The notes under the pieces are model-generated. The model was not told where the DNA came from, searched no databases, and was given only the letters and a program-made list of their open reading frames with translations. The translations under genes and the position numbers were made by a program. DNA of 64,000 nucleotides. Source: Lysobacter stagni. GTDB lineage: Bacteria > Pseudomonadota > Gammaproteobacteria > Xanthomonadales > Xanthomonadaceae. This document shows, piece by piece, positions 29,399 through 41,089 of this stretch (positions are counted from its first letter, which is position 1; each line of letters starts with the position of its first letter). The stretch lies in assembly GCF_030053425.1 (NCBI RefSeq), contig NZ_JASGBI010000001.1, positions 3,294,001 to 3,358,000 of the forward strand, read 5' to 3'.

Positions 29399-29474
29399 GT
29401 CCGTGACTTTATCGGCGACACGGTCGCATTAACATGCATAAAATCGGCACTACCTGTCAGCAAATCTCACAGAC
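29399..29474. promoter_or_regulatory. Divergent trpB / LysR-regulator control region
   Basis: This 76-base AT-enriched gap separates two divergent starts. On the plus strand TAAAAT (29439-29444) resembles a -10 box with GCGACA (29415-29420) at 18-base spacing as a weak -35. A LysR-type binding site is expected here from the gene arrangement; no convincing T-N11-A dyad stands out. Confidence 0.4.
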
Positions 29475-30362
29475 ATGAGCCGCGACCTCCCCCCGCTCAA
29501 CGCCCTGCGCGCCTTCGAGGCCACGGCCCGGCTGGACAGCGTCAGCCGTGCCGCGGACGAGCTGCATGTCACCCACGGTGCGATCAGCCGGCACCTGAAG
29601 GCGCTGGAAGAGGCACTGGGCACGGCCCTGTTCGTGCGCGAGGGGCGCGGCCTCACGCTCACCCCCGCCGGGCGGCGTCTGCACGAAGCCGCCGACGCGG
29701 CCTTCGTTCCATTACGCCAGGCCTGGTCCGAACTGCGCCGCCGCCCCCAGCACGCGCCGCTGGTGCTGGGGTGCCCGGGTAGCGTGCTGGCGCGATGGAT
29801 GATTCCGCGGCTGGACCGCCTGGCGCGCGAGCGTCCCGATCTGAAGCTCCACCTGTCCGCCAGCGAGACCACCCCGGACGCGGCGCTCACCGGTCTGGAC
29901 GCGGCCCTGCTGATCGCACAGGCGCCCTGGCCCGCCGAGTGGCAGGTGCACGTGCTGGCGACCGAGCGCATCGGCCCCGTGATCAGTCCGCGTGCCGCCG
30001 ATTTCGCGCGCCTGCGCGAGGCCTCTCCCCGTGCGCTGCTGGAGGTGCCCCTGCTGCACACGCAGTCGCGTCCGCAGGCGTGGGCGGACTGGGCTTCGCG
30101 CAACGGCGTCGATGCCGCCGCACTGACGCTCGGCACCGGGTTCGATCACCTCTACTACCTGCTGGAAGCCGCGCAGGCCGGGCTCGGCGTCGCCATCGCG
30201 CCGGAACCGCTGGTGGCCGAAGACCTGGCGGCCGGACGCCTGGTCGCGCCGTGGGGCTTCGTCGAAACGGAAGCGAAGTGGGTGCTGGTGGAACGAAAGC
30301 GCGCGGGCGATCCGCGCGTGCTTCGCCTGGCGCAGTGGCTCCGGGAGGCACTGGCGACGTGA
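29475..30362 (+). CDS. LysR-family transcriptional regulator, TrpI/GcvA-like
   Basis: The 295-residue protein has an N-terminal winged helix-turn-helix (residues 8-65: [40 protein letters not shown]) and a LysR substrate-binding domain. In Pseudomonas the divergent LysR protein TrpI activates trpBA in response to indoleglycerol phosphate. The divergent position and GcvA/TrpI-type N-terminus make the same role plausible here, but the effector cannot be read from sequence. Its 3' end is convergent with trpF, the stops being 25 bases apart. Confidence 0.85.
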   Translation: MSRDLPPLNALRAFEATARLDSVSRAADELHVTHGAISRHLKALEEALGTALFVREGRGLTLTPAGRRLHEAADAAFVPLRQAWSELRRRPQHAPLVLGCPGSVLARWMIPRLDRLARERPDLKLHLSASETTPDAALTGLDAALLIAQAPWPAEWQVHVLATERIGPVISPRAADFARLREASPRALLEVPLLHTQSRPQAWADWASRNGVDAAALTLGTGFDHLYYLLEAAQAGLGVAIAPEPLVAEDLAAGRLVAPWGFVETEAKWVLVERKRAGDPRVLRLAQWLREALAT

Positions 30363-30387
30363 TCGGCGTCGTCCTGCGTCGCGACGT

Positions 30388-31038
30388 TCAGTCGGCAGCT
30401 GCGTCCGCGCGCCGCACTTCCTCGACGAACCGCCGCATCTTCACCGCATCTTTTTCGCCCGGCGCGGACTCGATGCCGCTGGACACGTCCACGCCCCACG
30501 GCTGCACGGCGCGGATGGCGTCGAACACGTTGTCGGGACCGATGCCACCGGCAAGCAGCAGGGGTCGATCGATGCCATGCGGAACGCGCGACCAGTCGAA
30601 CGTGCGCCCGGTGCCGCCGCTGCCGCCGCGTGCATGGCTGTCGAGCAGGAACCCGGATGCATGCGGGTGGTGCGCGAAACGCGCCGCCACCGGCTCGTCA
30701 TCCGTTCCGCCCATCGCCACGGCCTTGAGAAACGGCAGGCCGAAGCCACGGCAGTAGGCATCGTCCTCGTCGCCGTGGAACTGCAACAGCGTCGGGCGCA
30801 CCCGCGCGACCACCTCGCGCACGAGCTCGGCCGGGCTGTCCATCATCAGCGCCACGACATCGACGAACGGCATCGCGTGCGCGCGCAACGCGGCGGCCTG
30901 CTCGATGTCCAGTCGGCGCGGACTCTTCGAGGCGAACACGAAGCCCACCGCGTCCACGCCCAGTTCGCCGGCGAGCGCCACATCCTGCGCGCGGGTCATG
31001 CCGCAGAACTTGATGCGGGTACGCAGCGGCGCGTTCAC
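30388..31038 (-). CDS. trpF: Phosphoribosylanthranilate isomerase
   Basis: TrpF converts phosphoribosylanthranilate to CdRP in tryptophan synthesis. The 216-residue TIM barrel contains the catalytic Cys in [11 protein letters not shown], the LLQFHGDED motif, catalytic Asp in [15 protein letters not shown] and [16 protein letters not shown]. The GTG start at 31038 overlaps the truA stop (GTGA), implying translational coupling to truA. It is separated from trpBA by the LysR gene, so the trp genes here form a split locus. Confidence 0.96.
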   Translation of the reverse strand: MNAPLRTRIKFCGMTRAQDVALAGELGVDAVGFVFASKSPRRLDIEQAAALRAHAMPFVDVVALMMDSPAELVREVVARVRPTLLQFHGDEDDAYCRGFGLPFLKAVAMGGTDDEPVAARFAHHPHASGFLLDSHARGGSGGTGRTFDWSRVPHGIDRPLLLAGGIGPDNVFDAIRAVQPWGVDVSSGIESAPGEKDAVKMRRFVEEVRRADAAAD

Positions 31039-31880
31039 AGCGTGACCTCCTCGGGCAGGTTCCATTCCGCCGGATAGCGCGGGCCGAGGAACATCAATCC
31101 CGTCGGCGGTGCGGTCGGGCCGGCGACGGTGCGATCGCGTCCGGCCAGCAGCTCGGCGATCCAGCCTTCCGGCTTCTCGCCGCTGCCCACCATCAGCAGG
31201 CTGCCGACGATGTTGCGCACCATGTGGTGCAGGAATGCGTTGGCCTGCACTTCCACTTCGACCACGTCGCCATCGCGCGTGACACGGATGTCCTGCAGCT
31301 CGCGCCACGCGTGCGGCGACTGGCAATGCACGGTGCGGAACGCGGAGAACTCGTTCTCGCCCAGCAGCACCTGTGCGGCGCGGTGCATGGCGTCGGCGTC
31401 GAGCGGGCGGCGCTCCCAGCTCAGGTACTGGCGGCCCAGCGCGGCACGGACCGGCCGGTTGAGGATGCGATACCGATATCGCCGTGCACGTGCGGAGAAA
31501 CGCGCGTGGAAGTCCGGCGGCATGGGCCGGCACCAGCGCACCGCGAGCGATGGCGGCAGGCGACTGGTCACGCCCAGCATCCAGCTGCGCGGATCGCGCG
31601 GCGCATGGCTGTCGAAATGCACGACCTGGCAGGCCGCGTGTACGCCGGCATCGGTACGGCCGGCGCAGATGGTTTCCACCGGATGCCCGGCGACGAAGGA
31701 GATGGCGCTCTCCAACGCCGCCTGCAGGGTTTCCTCGCCTTCGCGCTCGGGCTCGCCGTGCTTGCTCAGGCGCTGCCAGCCGCAGAAGCCGCTGCCGTCG
31801 TATTCCACGCCGAGCGCGAAGCGCTGCGAGCGCGGCACGTCCACGACACCCGCGTCGGCGGCGGACGGCTCTTCCGTCAC
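31035..31880 (-). CDS. truA: tRNA pseudouridine synthase A
   Basis: TruA modifies U38-U40 in the anticodon stem-loop. The 281-residue product has [15 protein letters not shown], the catalytic Asp motif [11 protein letters not shown] and the C-terminal [21 protein letters not shown]. It starts on GTG at 31880 with an N-terminal extension of about 20 residues before the core. It lies between fimV (2-base gap) and trpF (4-base overlap), suggesting one transcript fimV-truA-trpF. Confidence 0.97.
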   Translation of the reverse strand: MTEEPSAADAGVVDVPRSQRFALGVEYDGSGFCGWQRLSKHGEPEREGEETLQAALESAISFVAGHPVETICAGRTDAGVHAACQVVHFDSHAPRDPRSWMLGVTSRLPPSLAVRWCRPMPPDFHARFSARARRYRYRILNRPVRAALGRQYLSWERRPLDADAMHRAAQVLLGENEFSAFRTVHCQSPHAWRELQDIRVTRDGDVVEVEVQANAFLHHMVRNIVGSLLMVGSGEKPEGWIAELLAGRDRTVAGPTAPPTGLMFLGPRYPAEWNLPEEVTL

Positions 31881-31882
31881 GG

Positions 31883-33802
31883 TTACTCCAGGTCTTGCAG
31901 CATCCGCGACGCCTGCTGGCGTGCGGCCAGGTCGCCGTTGATCACCACTTCGCTGAGCAACTGGCGGGCGCTGTCATGGTCACCCAGGTCGAGGTAGGCG
32001 CGCGCGAGTTCCAGGCGCTCCTGGCCCGGCTGCATCGCCAGGCTGGGTTCGACATGGCCGCGGCGCCCGTTGCTGGCATCGACATGCCACGCCGGAGCGA
32101 TCGGCGCCGCAGGTGCGGCCGGGGCCGGGCGTGCGGGCGCCGGACGGGCATTCGCGCGCGCAGGCTGCGGCGTCAACTCGAAGGCGGGCTCGGACGCTTC
32201 GCTCGCTTCCGCCACTTCGGCGGTCGCGGGTTCGCTGGGCTGCGCGTCGACGGCCGGTTCGACCTTCTCGTCGTCGATTTTCAGGAAGGCATCCATGATG
32301 GACGGCCGGGTGGCCGCAGGCTGGGTCGGTGCGCGGAACACCGGCTTGGCGGGGCGACGACGCAACCACCAGCCGCCGACCAGCGCCAGCAACAGCGCGC
32401 CACCGCCGATGATCCACGGCAACGCGGAACCACCGGTCTCGCTCGACGCCGCCTGCTTGTTGGCCTGCGCCAGGCGCTGCTGCGCGGCGGCCAGCTCGCT
32501 GTCCTTCATCGACATCAACTGCTGCTGCTTCTGCTGCAACTGTTCGAGGTCGGCGATGCGGCTCTTGAGTTCCTTCACCTCGGCCTCGCGGGCCGCGATG
32601 GTTTCCTGGTTCTGTTGCAGTTCCTGTCGAAGCATCTCGCCCTCACCACCGGCGTCGATGCCGGACTGCGTTCCCGCCTGCGTGGCGCGGCTGGCGCCAG
32701 GCGGGACGATTTCCAGACGCGCATCCGGTGCGGCCGAAGCCGTGCCGGCACTCGCGGTCGAAGCTGCGGCCGTCGCGCCACCGGCCGGAGCGCCGGAAGT
32801 GGCGGCCACCGCCCCACCCTCCAGCGCCGGCTGCGGCACCGCACGGCGCGCATCGCGCCATTGCTGGATCTGGCTGGCGACCAGGCGCCGTGCCTGTCCG
32901 GCATCCACGCTGGCCAGCTGGTCGCCGACGGGCACGTCGAGCACGGCGCCGGCCTTGAGGCGGTTGATGTTGCCGCCGATGAAGGCATCGGGATTGGCAC
33001 GCAGCAGCGCGATCATGGCCTGGTCGAGGGTGAAGCCCTCGCCCTGCATGCGACCGGCGATTTCCGACAGCGTGTCGCCGCGCTTGACCGCGTACTGATC
33101 CGACAGCGCCTGTCCTGCCTGCGGCACGGGTGCGCGCGGCGGTGTGGCGACGGCGACCTGCGCCGGCGGCTCGGGCTGCGGCGTGGCCGGGATGGCGTTG
33201 TCGGCGTCGGCGCTTTCCTCACGCGCCAGCGCCTCGGCCACCGCTTCCTCGGCCGGCGTTTCCGGCGCGGGCGCTTCGGCGGCGATCGGCGTCGCGGCTT
33301 CGGGCTCGCGTTCGATCGTGTTGGGTTCGGAGACGACCGTCTCCTCGATGGCCGGCTGCAACGGCGCCGACACCGTGCGCGGGGCGTCGACCAGCGCGGC
33401 GTATTCGCGCACCAGGCGGCCCTGACCCCAGTCCACCGAGACCAGGAAGGTCAGCAGCGGCTCGCTGACGGGTTGTTCGGTGGTGACGCGGATGACCGGG
33501 TTGCCGCGGGAATCCAGCGCGGAGGTGAACTGCAACTGCGCCACCACGCCCATCGGCGGCTGCAGGCCCACGCGGGCGAAGACCAGCGGCGAGGCGAGCT
33601 CGGCCTGCAGGTTCTCCAGCTCCGCAGGGTCGCTGGAAACGATGGGGATCTCGGCCAGGAAAGGCTGGCCCAGGCGCGATTTGACCTCGATCTGGCCCAG
33701 GCCCAGCGCCGAGGCGGCGCCACTGGCCAACGCCATCGCCAACGCCAGCGCGGTGCGCGCGTAGCGTCTGGCGGAGCTTTGTCTGACAAGCTGTTGTTTC
33801 AC
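31883..33802 (-). CDS. fimV: FimV/HubP-family polar protein with LysM
   Basis: FimV-type proteins sit at the cell pole, bind peptidoglycan and organise type IV pilus assembly. The 639-residue product has a signal peptide ([15 protein letters not shown]), the FimV N-terminal periplasmic domain ([20 protein letters not shown]), a LysM module at about 233-290, a coiled-coil with [18 protein letters not shown], a membrane helix at about 460-480 ([17 protein letters not shown]) and a short C-terminal helical cytoplasmic domain ([16 protein letters not shown]). It is shorter than P. aeruginosa FimV (about 920), with fewer TPR-like repeats. The start is GTG. Confidence 0.9.
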   Translation of the reverse strand: MKQQLVRQSSARRYARTALALAMALASGAASALGLGQIEVKSRLGQPFLAEIPIVSSDPAELENLQAELASPLVFARVGLQPPMGVVAQLQFTSALDSRGNPVIRVTTEQPVSEPLLTFLVSVDWGQGRLVREYAALVDAPRTVSAPLQPAIEETVVSEPNTIEREPEAATPIAAEAPAPETPAEEAVAEALAREESADADNAIPATPQPEPPAQVAVATPPRAPVPQAGQALSDQYAVKRGDTLSEIAGRMQGEGFTLDQAMIALLRANPDAFIGGNINRLKAGAVLDVPVGDQLASVDAGQARRLVASQIQQWRDARRAVPQPALEGGAVAATSGAPAGGATAAASTASAGTASAAPDARLEIVPPGASRATQAGTQSGIDAGGEGEMLRQELQQNQETIAAREAEVKELKSRIADLEQLQQKQQQLMSMKDSELAAAQQRLAQANKQAASSETGGSALPWIIGGGALLLALVGGWWLRRRPAKPVFRAPTQPAATRPSIMDAFLKIDDEKVEPAVDAQPSEPATAEVAEASEASEPAFELTPQPARANARPAPARPAPAAPAAPIAPAWHVDASNGRRGHVEPSLAMQPGQERLELARAYLDLGDHDSARQLLSEVVINGDLAARQQASRMLQDLE

Positions 33803-33863
33803 TTCGGATCCCGTGCCCGTCCCCGGGGCGCGACTCTATCTGTCGCGGGGGCTTCGGGCAATT

Positions 33864-33899
33864 GAATCCGCCGCCGAATGCGACTGCGGCGGCGGATTC
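33864..33899 (-). terminator. Hairpin after asd
   Basis: GAATCCGCCGCC and GGCGGCGGATTC form a 12-bp perfect stem with a 12-base loop, 15 bases after the asd stop and before fimV. The U-tract is short (minus strand reads AATT after the stem), so termination may be partial. Confidence 0.5.
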
Positions 33900-33914
33900 G
33901 GGGTTGCGGCCGGG

Positions 33915-34940
<1,026 letters not shown>

Positions 34941-35022
34941 TGTTTCCTTCTTCGAGGTTGGAGGAGTACCGCTGGAGCGACCGCCGGACCCATTCCGGCG
35001 GGTGTTGCGAAAGACGTCGACG

Positions 35023-35379
35023 TCAGCCCGGCCCTGCGGCGCCGGCATTGCGGCGGCGCAGGTCCTCGACGGCGTCCGGAGACAGCCACAGTACCGTATC
35101 CAGGTACGTCCGGATCATCGCCAGCACCGCCTCGCGCGGGCCCTGGCGCCACTGCGCCGATCCGTAGAAGGCATCCTGCCGCGCGTTGAGGTCGGCGAGG
35201 TCGTCGTAGGCACGGATCAGGAAGTAGGCATCGTCCTGGTGCGGCGACGGACCGTGGGCGACCACGTCGTGATGACAGTCGCGCAGCATCGGCATGGCCT
35301 GCTCGATGAACGCGCGGTGGAACGGCGTGCGCATGCCGGGCTGGAGCTGGTACGAACGGATCTGGACGAGACGCTGCAT
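35023..35379 (-). CDS. NIPSNAP-family protein
   Basis: The 118-residue protein fits the NIPSNAP/dimeric alpha-beta-barrel fold: MQRLVQIRSYQLQPGMRTPF, a central FLIRAYDDLADLNARQDAFY strand-helix and GPREAVLAMIRTYLDTVLWL. Biochemical function is unknown for bacterial members. It is on the same strand as asd, 82 bases upstream of it. The family call is from overall pattern, not a catalytic motif. Confidence 0.75.
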   Translation of the reverse strand: MQRLVQIRSYQLQPGMRTPFHRAFIEQAMPMLRDCHHDVVAHGPSPHQDDAYFLIRAYDDLADLNARQDAFYGSAQWRQGPREAVLAMIRTYLDTVLWLSPDAVEDLRRRNAGAAGPG

Positions 35380-35445
35380 GGCGGGATTTTCCGGGGCGGT
35401 GGAATCGCGCGGACCGGATTATCCGGCACGCGCGCGGCGACGCGG

Positions 35446-36474
35446 TCAGGCGCCGCGTTTGAGCCCCGGTTTTCCTGCAGCCGCCAGCGCATCGGCGTTC
35501 ACCGGCGTGGGCGGATGCCCCGCCTGCGGGCCGCGGCCGAGCGCGGCAATCAGATTGTCCACGGCCAACGAGACCATCGCCCGGCGCGTGGCCAGGCTGC
35601 CGCTGGCGATGTGCGGGGTCAGCACCACGTTGCGCAGCGCAAGCAGGCGCGGATTCACCGCGGGCTCGCCCTCGTAGACGTCCAGGCCTGCCGCGGCGAG
35701 GCGACCGCCCGCCAGCGCATCGGCCAGCGCGTCCTCGTCGACGATGCCACCGCGTGCGATGTTGGTCAGCGTGGCGGTGGGCTTCATCTTCGCCAGTGCG
35801 CCGGCGTCGATCAGGTGATGCACCGCGCGCGAGTACGGCAACACCAGCACCAGGTGGTCGGCGCTGGTCAGCAGCGTGTCGAAATCGACGTACTCGGCAT
35901 GGCACTCGCGCTCGATTTCCGCCGGCAGCGGCGAGCGGTTGTGGTAGCGCACGCGCATGCCGAAGCCGGCCGCGCGTCGCGCGATGCCCTGCCCGATCCG
36001 CCCCATGCCCAGAATGCCCAGCGTGCTGGCGTGCAGGTCCACGCCCAGCATCGTCTCGAAGCTCCACTGTCGCCACTGGCCATCGCGCAGCCAGCGCTCG
36101 GCTTCGGTGATGCGGCGCGCGGCAGCCATCATCAGCGCGAAGCCGAAATCGGCCGTGGTCTCGGTGAGCAGGTCCGGCGTGTTGGTGACGACGATGCCCG
36201 CGGCCGTCAGCGCCGGCACGTCGAGATTGTTGTAGCCCACGCCGACGTTGGCGATGGCGCGCAGGCGCGGCGCGTTGGCCACTTCGGCCGCGCCGATCGG
36301 GTCGTTGAGCGTGACCAGCGCACCGACACTGGACGACAACGCGGTCGCGATCTCCGCGGGCGGATGCTTGCCGACCTGCGTCGTTTCCACCACGTCGAAG
36401 TCTTCGCGCAGCCGTCCGACGATGTCGCCGAACAGCGGTTGCGAGACCCAGACGCGCGGACGGACCTCAGCCAT
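35446..36474 (-). CDS. D-2-hydroxyacid dehydrogenase (glyoxylate/hydroxypyruvate reductase-like)
   Basis: This NAD(P)-dependent enzyme of the D-isomer-specific 2-hydroxyacid family has the Rossmann motif [20 protein letters not shown], the catalytic Arg in [13 protein letters not shown], Glu in [11 protein letters not shown] and His in LTPHIASGS. At 342 residues it resembles GhrB-type glyoxylate reductases. Its first 8 bases overlap the end of aroC, so the two are probably cotranscribed, though no pathway link is evident. Substrate is inferred from family only. Confidence 0.88.
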   Translation of the reverse strand: MAEVRPRVWVSQPLFGDIVGRLREDFDVVETTQVGKHPPAEIATALSSSVGALVTLNDPIGAAEVANAPRLRAIANVGVGYNNLDVPALTAAGIVVTNTPDLLTETTADFGFALMMAAARRITEAERWLRDGQWRQWSFETMLGVDLHASTLGILGMGRIGQGIARRAAGFGMRVRYHNRSPLPAEIERECHAEYVDFDTLLTSADHLVLVLPYSRAVHHLIDAGALAKMKPTATLTNIARGGIVDEDALADALAGGRLAAAGLDVYEGEPAVNPRLLALRNVVLTPHIASGSLATRRAMVSLAVDNLIAALGRGPQAGHPPTPVNADALAAAGKPGLKRGA

Positions 36475-37570
36475 CGATCTGCCCTGGGACCCGTGGCGTC
36501 ACCTCGCCCACGTCGCCGCACTGCGCGCGGTGTCGCAGCGCCTGGTCCATCAGCACCAGCGCGACCATCGCTTCGCAGATCGGCGTGGCGCGGATGCCGA
36601 CGCACGGGTCGTGGCGGCCGGTGGTGACGACTTCGGCGACGTTGCCGTCGGTGTCGAGGCTGTCGATCGGCAGCCGCAGGCTGGAGGTCGGCTTGAAGGC
36701 CACCGAGCAGCGCAGCGGCTGTCCCGTACTGATGCCGCCCAGGATGCCGCCGGCATGGTTGCTGGCGAAGCCCTGCGGCGTGAGCTGGTCGCGGTGCTCG
36801 CTGCCCTTCTGCGGCACCACGCCGAAGCCGTCGCCGATCTCCACGCCTTTCACCGCGTTGATGCTCATCAGCGCCGCGGCGAGTTCACCGTCGAGCTTTC
36901 CGTAGATCGGCTCGCCCCAGCCCGGCGGCAGGCCGGTGGCGATCACGTCCACGCGCGCGCCGACCGAATCGCCGGACTTGCGCAGCGCGTCCATGTACAG
37001 CTCCAGCTCCGTCACCTGGCGGGTGTCGGGCCAGAAGAACGGGTTGTCTTCAACGGCAGCCAGGTCGAAGCCGTGCGGCACGATCTCGCCGATCTGCGAC
37101 AGCCAGCCCTGCACGCGCACGCCGAAGCGGTCGGCCAGCCATTTCTTCGCGATCACACCGGCGGCCACGCGCATGGTCGTCTCTCGCGCGGAGGAGCGCC
37201 CACCGCCGCGCGGGTCGCGGATGCCGTACTTCTGCCAGTAGGTGTAGTCCGCGTGGCCCGGGCGGAACTGCTCGGCGATCTTCGCGTAATCCTTGCTGCG
37301 CTGGTCGGTGTTGCGGATCAGCAGCGCGATGGGCGTGCCGGTGGTGACGCCCTCGTACACGCCGCTGAGGATCTCGACCTCGTCGGCCTCGTGGCGCTGC
37401 GAGGTATGGCGCGTGCGGCCGGTGGCGCGTCGTTCCAGGTCGTGGCGGAAATCGTCCGGCGCGATGGCGATGCCCGGCGGACAGCCGTCGATCACGCAGC
37501 CGATGGCCGGCCCGTGGCTTTCGCCGAAGGTGGTCACCGAGAGGAGTTTGCCGAAGGTATTGCTGGACAC
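36467..37570 (-). CDS. aroC: Chorismate synthase
   Basis: AroC makes chorismate from EPSP with reduced FMN, the last common step to tryptophan, phenylalanine and tyrosine. The 367-residue product has all three family signatures: [36 protein letters not shown] and [14 protein letters not shown] use the GTG at 37570 ([20 protein letters not shown]), which gives the usual length; an in-frame extension of 13 codons is not conserved. Confidence 0.97.
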   Translation of the reverse strand: MSSNTFGKLLSVTTFGESHGPAIGCVIDGCPPGIAIAPDDFRHDLERRATGRTRHTSQRHEADEVEILSGVYEGVTTGTPIALLIRNTDQRSKDYAKIAEQFRPGHADYTYWQKYGIRDPRGGGRSSARETTMRVAAGVIAKKWLADRFGVRVQGWLSQIGEIVPHGFDLAAVEDNPFFWPDTRQVTELELYMDALRKSGDSVGARVDVIATGLPPGWGEPIYGKLDGELAAALMSINAVKGVEIGDGFGVVPQKGSEHRDQLTPQGFASNHAGGILGGISTGQPLRCSVAFKPTSSLRLPIDSLDTDGNVAEVVTTGRHDPCVGIRATPICEAMVALVLMDQALRHRAQCGDVGEVTPRVPGQIDG

Positions 37571-37657
37571 GGGCCCAACCTGCGTCGCGGAAAGCGCCAA
37601 CTTTAGCAATCGGATTTGGTTGCTGCTGGAACCTCCCCTCGCGAAGCCGCGCTTCGC

Positions 37658-38224
37658 CTACCAGCCCGGATCGCGTCGGGGCACCATCGCGTTGAGCGCG
37701 GCCAGCAACACCTGCGGCTCATGCAGCGACAACAGCAGGTGCGGGCCGTCGCGTTCGGGCAGCCAAAGCACGCGCCGGCGCTCTGTCAGCAGGTAGAAGC
37801 CCTTGCCCCACTGGCGCGTGTGGAACCAGCCGGTCTGGTAGCCGGGCAGTGAAGCGCCGAGTGTCTTGCGGCCGGGCAGCAGTTCCGCCTGCCGCTCCAG
37901 GTCAAGGATGCGCGCACGAGCGAGTTCGATGGCGGCGACCGGGATGCGTCGTGTGTTGAGCCCGGCGCGGACCACCAGCATGTCCGATTCGATCGCGACC
38001 GACCGTCGCCATTGCAGCAGGCATAGCACGACCAGTGCGAACGCCGCGCCGGCAGTGGCCACCCACGAAGCAGGAGCGAACACACTGCCATGCCCGGACT
38101 GCGTCAGTACAAACGACAGGCCCGAGGCCACGAGTGCGGCGGCGAAGACGGCCACGATCTTCCACGTTGCCGATGGCGGCGCGACGACGGCATAGCGGTG
38201 GTTGTTGGCTCGCTGTTCGGCCAT
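37658..38224 (-). CDS. PH-domain-like membrane protein
   Basis: The 188-residue protein has two N-terminal membrane helices (WKIVAVFAAALVASGLSFVL and FALVVLCLLQW), then a region resembling bacterial PH domains (AIESDMLVVRAGLNTRRIPV) and a C-terminal segment (LLTERRRVLWLPERDGPHLL). Function is not known. It lies 87 bases upstream of nothing recognisable as a partner; aroC follows it on the opposite side in the wrong order for coupling. A short 7-bp hairpin (37641-37657) abuts its stop. Confidence 0.7.
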   Translation of the reverse strand: MAEQRANNHRYAVVAPPSATWKIVAVFAAALVASGLSFVLTQSGHGSVFAPASWVATAGAAFALVVLCLLQWRRSVAIESDMLVVRAGLNTRRIPVAAIELARARILDLERQAELLPGRKTLGASLPGYQTGWFHTRQWGKGFYLLTERRRVLWLPERDGPHLLLSLHEPQVLLAALNAMVPRRDPGW

Positions 38225-38404
38225 AGCGACGGTCCTTTGATTCCCCGTCGCGATTGTGGCCCCCGGTGATGGTGGATGGCCGGAGGAAGGTGCCGTTCTG
38301 CGAAGCGCTTGGCCCGCGCGTGATGATCGCCATCACGGTCCGGTTCATTGCATCTTCTGCGACGCGATTCGCGCCACCGCTTGATCGAGGAGTGGCGGCC
38401 GCCC

Positions 38405-39349
38405 TCAGGGCCGCGCGTCCGCCAGCGCCTTGATCTTCGCGTGGTGTTCGACCAGGTCTGCCCGCTCGACCACGAAGATGCCCATCTGCCCGACCTTGAA
38501 CTCCACCCATGCCATCGGCAGCTCGGGCAGAAGTTCGACCAGCGCGTTCTCGGCCTCGCCGACTTCGCAGATCAGCAGGCCGTGCTCGCTCAGGTGGTCC
38601 GGTGCGTCGCGCAGGATCTTCAGCGCCAGGTCCAGCCCATCGTCGCCGGCACGCAGGCCGAGTTCGGGCTCGTACGAGTATTCCTTCGGCAGCGCGTCGG
38701 TCTCGTCGTTGGTGACGTACGGCGGGTTGGTGACGATGAGGTCGTACACCTCGCCCTGCAACTGGTTGAACAGGTCCGACTTGCGCAGCGTGATGTTGCC
38801 CGCGTGCAGGCGTTCCTTGTTTTCCTTCGCCAGCGACAGTGCCTCGTCGTTGATGTCCACGCCGTCCACCTGCCAGTGCGGGTGGTAGTGCGCGGTGGCG
38901 ATGGCGATGCAGCCCGAACCTGTGCACAGGTCGAGCACGCGCTCGACATCGCGCCCACCCAGCCAGGGCTCGAAGCCGGTGGTGATCAGCTCGGCGATCG
39001 GCGAACGGGGCACCAGTGCGCGTCGGTCGCTCTTGAAGCTCAGGCCGGCGAACCAGGCCTCGCCCGTCAGGTACGCCGCCGGGATGCGCTCGGCGATGCG
39101 GCGCTCGAACAGCGCCAGCACTTTCGTCTTCTCATCGGCGGTGACACGCGAGTTGCCGTACACCGGGCTGAGGTCGTGCGGCAGGTGCAGCGCGTGCAGG
39201 ACCAGCTGGGTGGCTTCGTCCAGCGCGTTGTCGTAGCTGTGACCGAAGGTCAGGCCGGCCTCGTTGAAGCGGCTGCCGCCGAAGCGGATCAGGTCGATGA
39301 TCGAGACCTGCTCGAACTGGGCGGTCTGGAGGGGCGCGGAGCCGGTCAT
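38405..39349 (-). CDS. prmB: Ribosomal protein L3 glutamine methyltransferase
   Basis: PrmB methylates a glutamine in ribosomal protein L3. The 314-residue protein has an N-terminal helical domain, the SAM-binding motif VLDLCTGSGCIAIAT and the catalytic NPPY motif in YDLIVTNPPYVTNDE. I choose the ATG at 39349 (MTGSAPLQTAQFEQVSIIDL), since the upstream in-frame residues are Arg/Pro-rich and not conserved. PrmC is the alternative, but the N-terminal FGGSRFNEAGLTFGHSYDNA is PrmB-like. It is divergent from the SCO gene. Confidence 0.92.
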   Translation of the reverse strand: MTGSAPLQTAQFEQVSIIDLIRFGGSRFNEAGLTFGHSYDNALDEATQLVLHALHLPHDLSPVYGNSRVTADEKTKVLALFERRIAERIPAAYLTGEAWFAGLSFKSDRRALVPRSPIAELITTGFEPWLGGRDVERVLDLCTGSGCIAIATAHYHPHWQVDGVDINDEALSLAKENKERLHAGNITLRKSDLFNQLQGEVYDLIVTNPPYVTNDETDALPKEYSYEPELGLRAGDDGLDLALKILRDAPDHLSEHGLLICEVGEAENALVELLPELPMAWVEFKVGQMGIFVVERADLVEHHAKIKALADARP

Positions 39350-39447
39350 GGCGGGGCCTGGCGGGGGACGGCGATGGGGTCGGTGATTATACGGGGCCCG
39401 GCCCGGTATCATGCCGGCTCGCATTCCAGGGCCGGCCCGCACACGCC

Positions 39448-40101
39448 ATGTTCAACCGCACCACGGTCACCATTCTGATCGCCGCACTGGCCGCGGCCCT
39501 GGGCCTGCTGGCCGCGCACCGCTTCTTCACGCCGGCCGTCCCGTCCTCGCTGCCGGCCACGCAGGCGGTGCGGTTGTTCTCGCCGCCGCGCGAGCTGCCC
39601 GCCTACAGCCTTCGCCAGTCCGACGGCACCGCGCTGATCCCGGGCGAACTCAAGGGCCACTGGACGCTGGTGTTCCTGGGTTTCACGCACTGCCCCGACG
39701 TCTGCCCGACCACGCTGGCCGACATGGCCAAGGCGCAGAAGCAGTGGGCCGCGCTGCCGGAATCCACGCGGCCGCGCCTGCTGTTCGTGTCGGTGGACCC
39801 CGAGCGCGATACGCCCGATCGCATCGGCGAGTACGCGCACGCCTTCCACCGCGACACGCTGGCGGCGACCGCCGACGTGCCGGCGCTGGAGTCCTTCGCC
39901 AAGTCGCTGAGCATGGTCTTCGCCAAGGTGCCGCCACCGGAAGGCATCCCCGCCGACCAGTACTCGATGGACCACAGCGCCTCGATGGCGGTGCTCGACC
40001 CGCAGGGCCGCATGGCCGGCATCGTGCAGCCGCCGTTCGATCCGCGCGCCATCGCCGCCGACATGATCGTGTTGACGCAGGCGTCGCCGAAGCGCCCCTA
40101 G
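39448..40101 (+). CDS. SCO-family copper chaperone
   Basis: SCO proteins are thioredoxin-fold, membrane-anchored factors that help assemble the CuA site of cytochrome c oxidase or act as thiol oxidoreductases. The 217-residue protein has an N-terminal anchor ([20 protein letters not shown]), the CxxxC copper motif in [28 protein letters not shown] and the conserved His in [14 protein letters not shown]. It lies 97 bases upstream of psd on the same strand. No oxidase genes are nearby. Confidence 0.93.
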   Translation: MFNRTTVTILIAALAAALGLLAAHRFFTPAVPSSLPATQAVRLFSPPRELPAYSLRQSDGTALIPGELKGHWTLVFLGFTHCPDVCPTTLADMAKAQKQWAALPESTRPRLLFVSVDPERDTPDRIGEYAHAFHRDTLAATADVPALESFAKSLSMVFAKVPPPEGIPADQYSMDHSASMAVLDPQGRMAGIVQPPFDPRAIAADMIVLTQASPKRP

Positions 40102-40198
40102 TCTCGACTCCGCCGCGGCGCCCTGCGCGCTGTGCCTTCTTCCGCGCCGCGCGACGGCCGCCTGCCGCCGCGCAGGAACGACGAACGAATCCATCCGA

Positions 40199-41044
40199 AT
40201 GAGCCTGGTCACCGCCCTCACCTACGTCCTGCCGCACCGCCTGCTGTCGTCGATGGCGCGCTCGCTTGCGTATTCCGACAACCCGCGCCTCAAGCAGTGG
40301 CTGATCGACACGGTGACGCGCCGCTTCGGCGTGAACCTGGGCGAAGCCGCGCAGCCGGACCCGACGGCATACCCCACGTTCAATGCCTTCTTCACGCGCG
40401 CACTTAAGCCCGGCGCGCGTGTTCCCGACGCCGATCCGCGCTCATTCCTGATGCCGGCCGACGGACACATCAGCCAGTGCGGCCCGATCGACAACGGTCG
40501 CATCTTCCAGGCCAAGGGCCAGTCGTTCACCGCCGCGGAACTGCTGGGCGATGAGGCATCGGCCGAGCCGTTCCGCAACGGCCTGTTCGCCACGGTCTAC
40601 CTCTCGCCGAAGGACTATCACCGCGTGCACATGCCGTGGACCGGCACGCTGCGCGAAACCGTGCATGTGCCCGGCCGGCTTTTCAGCGTCGGTACGGCCG
40701 CAGTGGCGAACGTGCCGCGCCTGTTCGCGCGCAACGAACGCCTGGTGTGCCACTTCGACACCGACTTCGGCCCGATGGCCTGCGTGATGGTCGGCGCGCT
40801 GCTGGTCTCCGGTGTGGAAACCGTGTGGAGCGGCGAGGAAATCCCCGACTACGGCGACCGCATCAACCGCAAGGACTACCGCGGCCAGGGCATCACGCTG
40901 GAGCGCTTCGACGAGATGGCGCGCTTCAACTACGGCTCCACTGTCATCGTGCTGCTGCCGCCGGGCGTGGCTGCGCTGGAACCCGCGCTGGGTGCGGAAT
41001 CGCCGGTGCGGCTGGGCCAGAAGCTGGCCACGCGCACCGCCTGA
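40199..41044 (+). CDS. psd: Phosphatidylserine decarboxylase proenzyme
   Basis: Psd converts phosphatidylserine to phosphatidylethanolamine; the proenzyme self-cleaves to form a pyruvoyl group. The 281-residue product has the HxxH-type site in [13 protein letters not shown], the [10 protein letters not shown] motif and the cleavage motif in [11 protein letters not shown] (Gly-Ser), close to the C-terminus as expected. It follows the SCO gene and ends at a hairpin shared with the next convergent gene. Confidence 0.96.
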   Translation: MSLVTALTYVLPHRLLSSMARSLAYSDNPRLKQWLIDTVTRRFGVNLGEAAQPDPTAYPTFNAFFTRALKPGARVPDADPRSFLMPADGHISQCGPIDNGRIFQAKGQSFTAAELLGDEASAEPFRNGLFATVYLSPKDYHRVHMPWTGTLRETVHVPGRLFSVGTAAVANVPRLFARNERLVCHFDTDFGPMACVMVGALLVSGVETVWSGEEIPDYGDRINRKDYRGQGITLERFDEMARFNYGSTVIVLLPPGVAALEPALGAESPVRLGQKLATRTA

Positions 41045-41055
41045 TCCCTGCGTGG

Positions 41056-41080
41056 CCCGGGTGAGCGCAGCGCACCCGGG
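41056..41080. terminator. Hairpin between psd and the YhhN-like gene
   Basis: CCCGGGTG (41056-41063) and CACCCGGG (41073-41080) form an 8-bp perfect stem with a 9-base loop in the 45-base gap between two convergent genes. No long U-tract is present on either strand. Confidence 0.5.
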
Positions 41081-41089
41081 GTCACGTGC

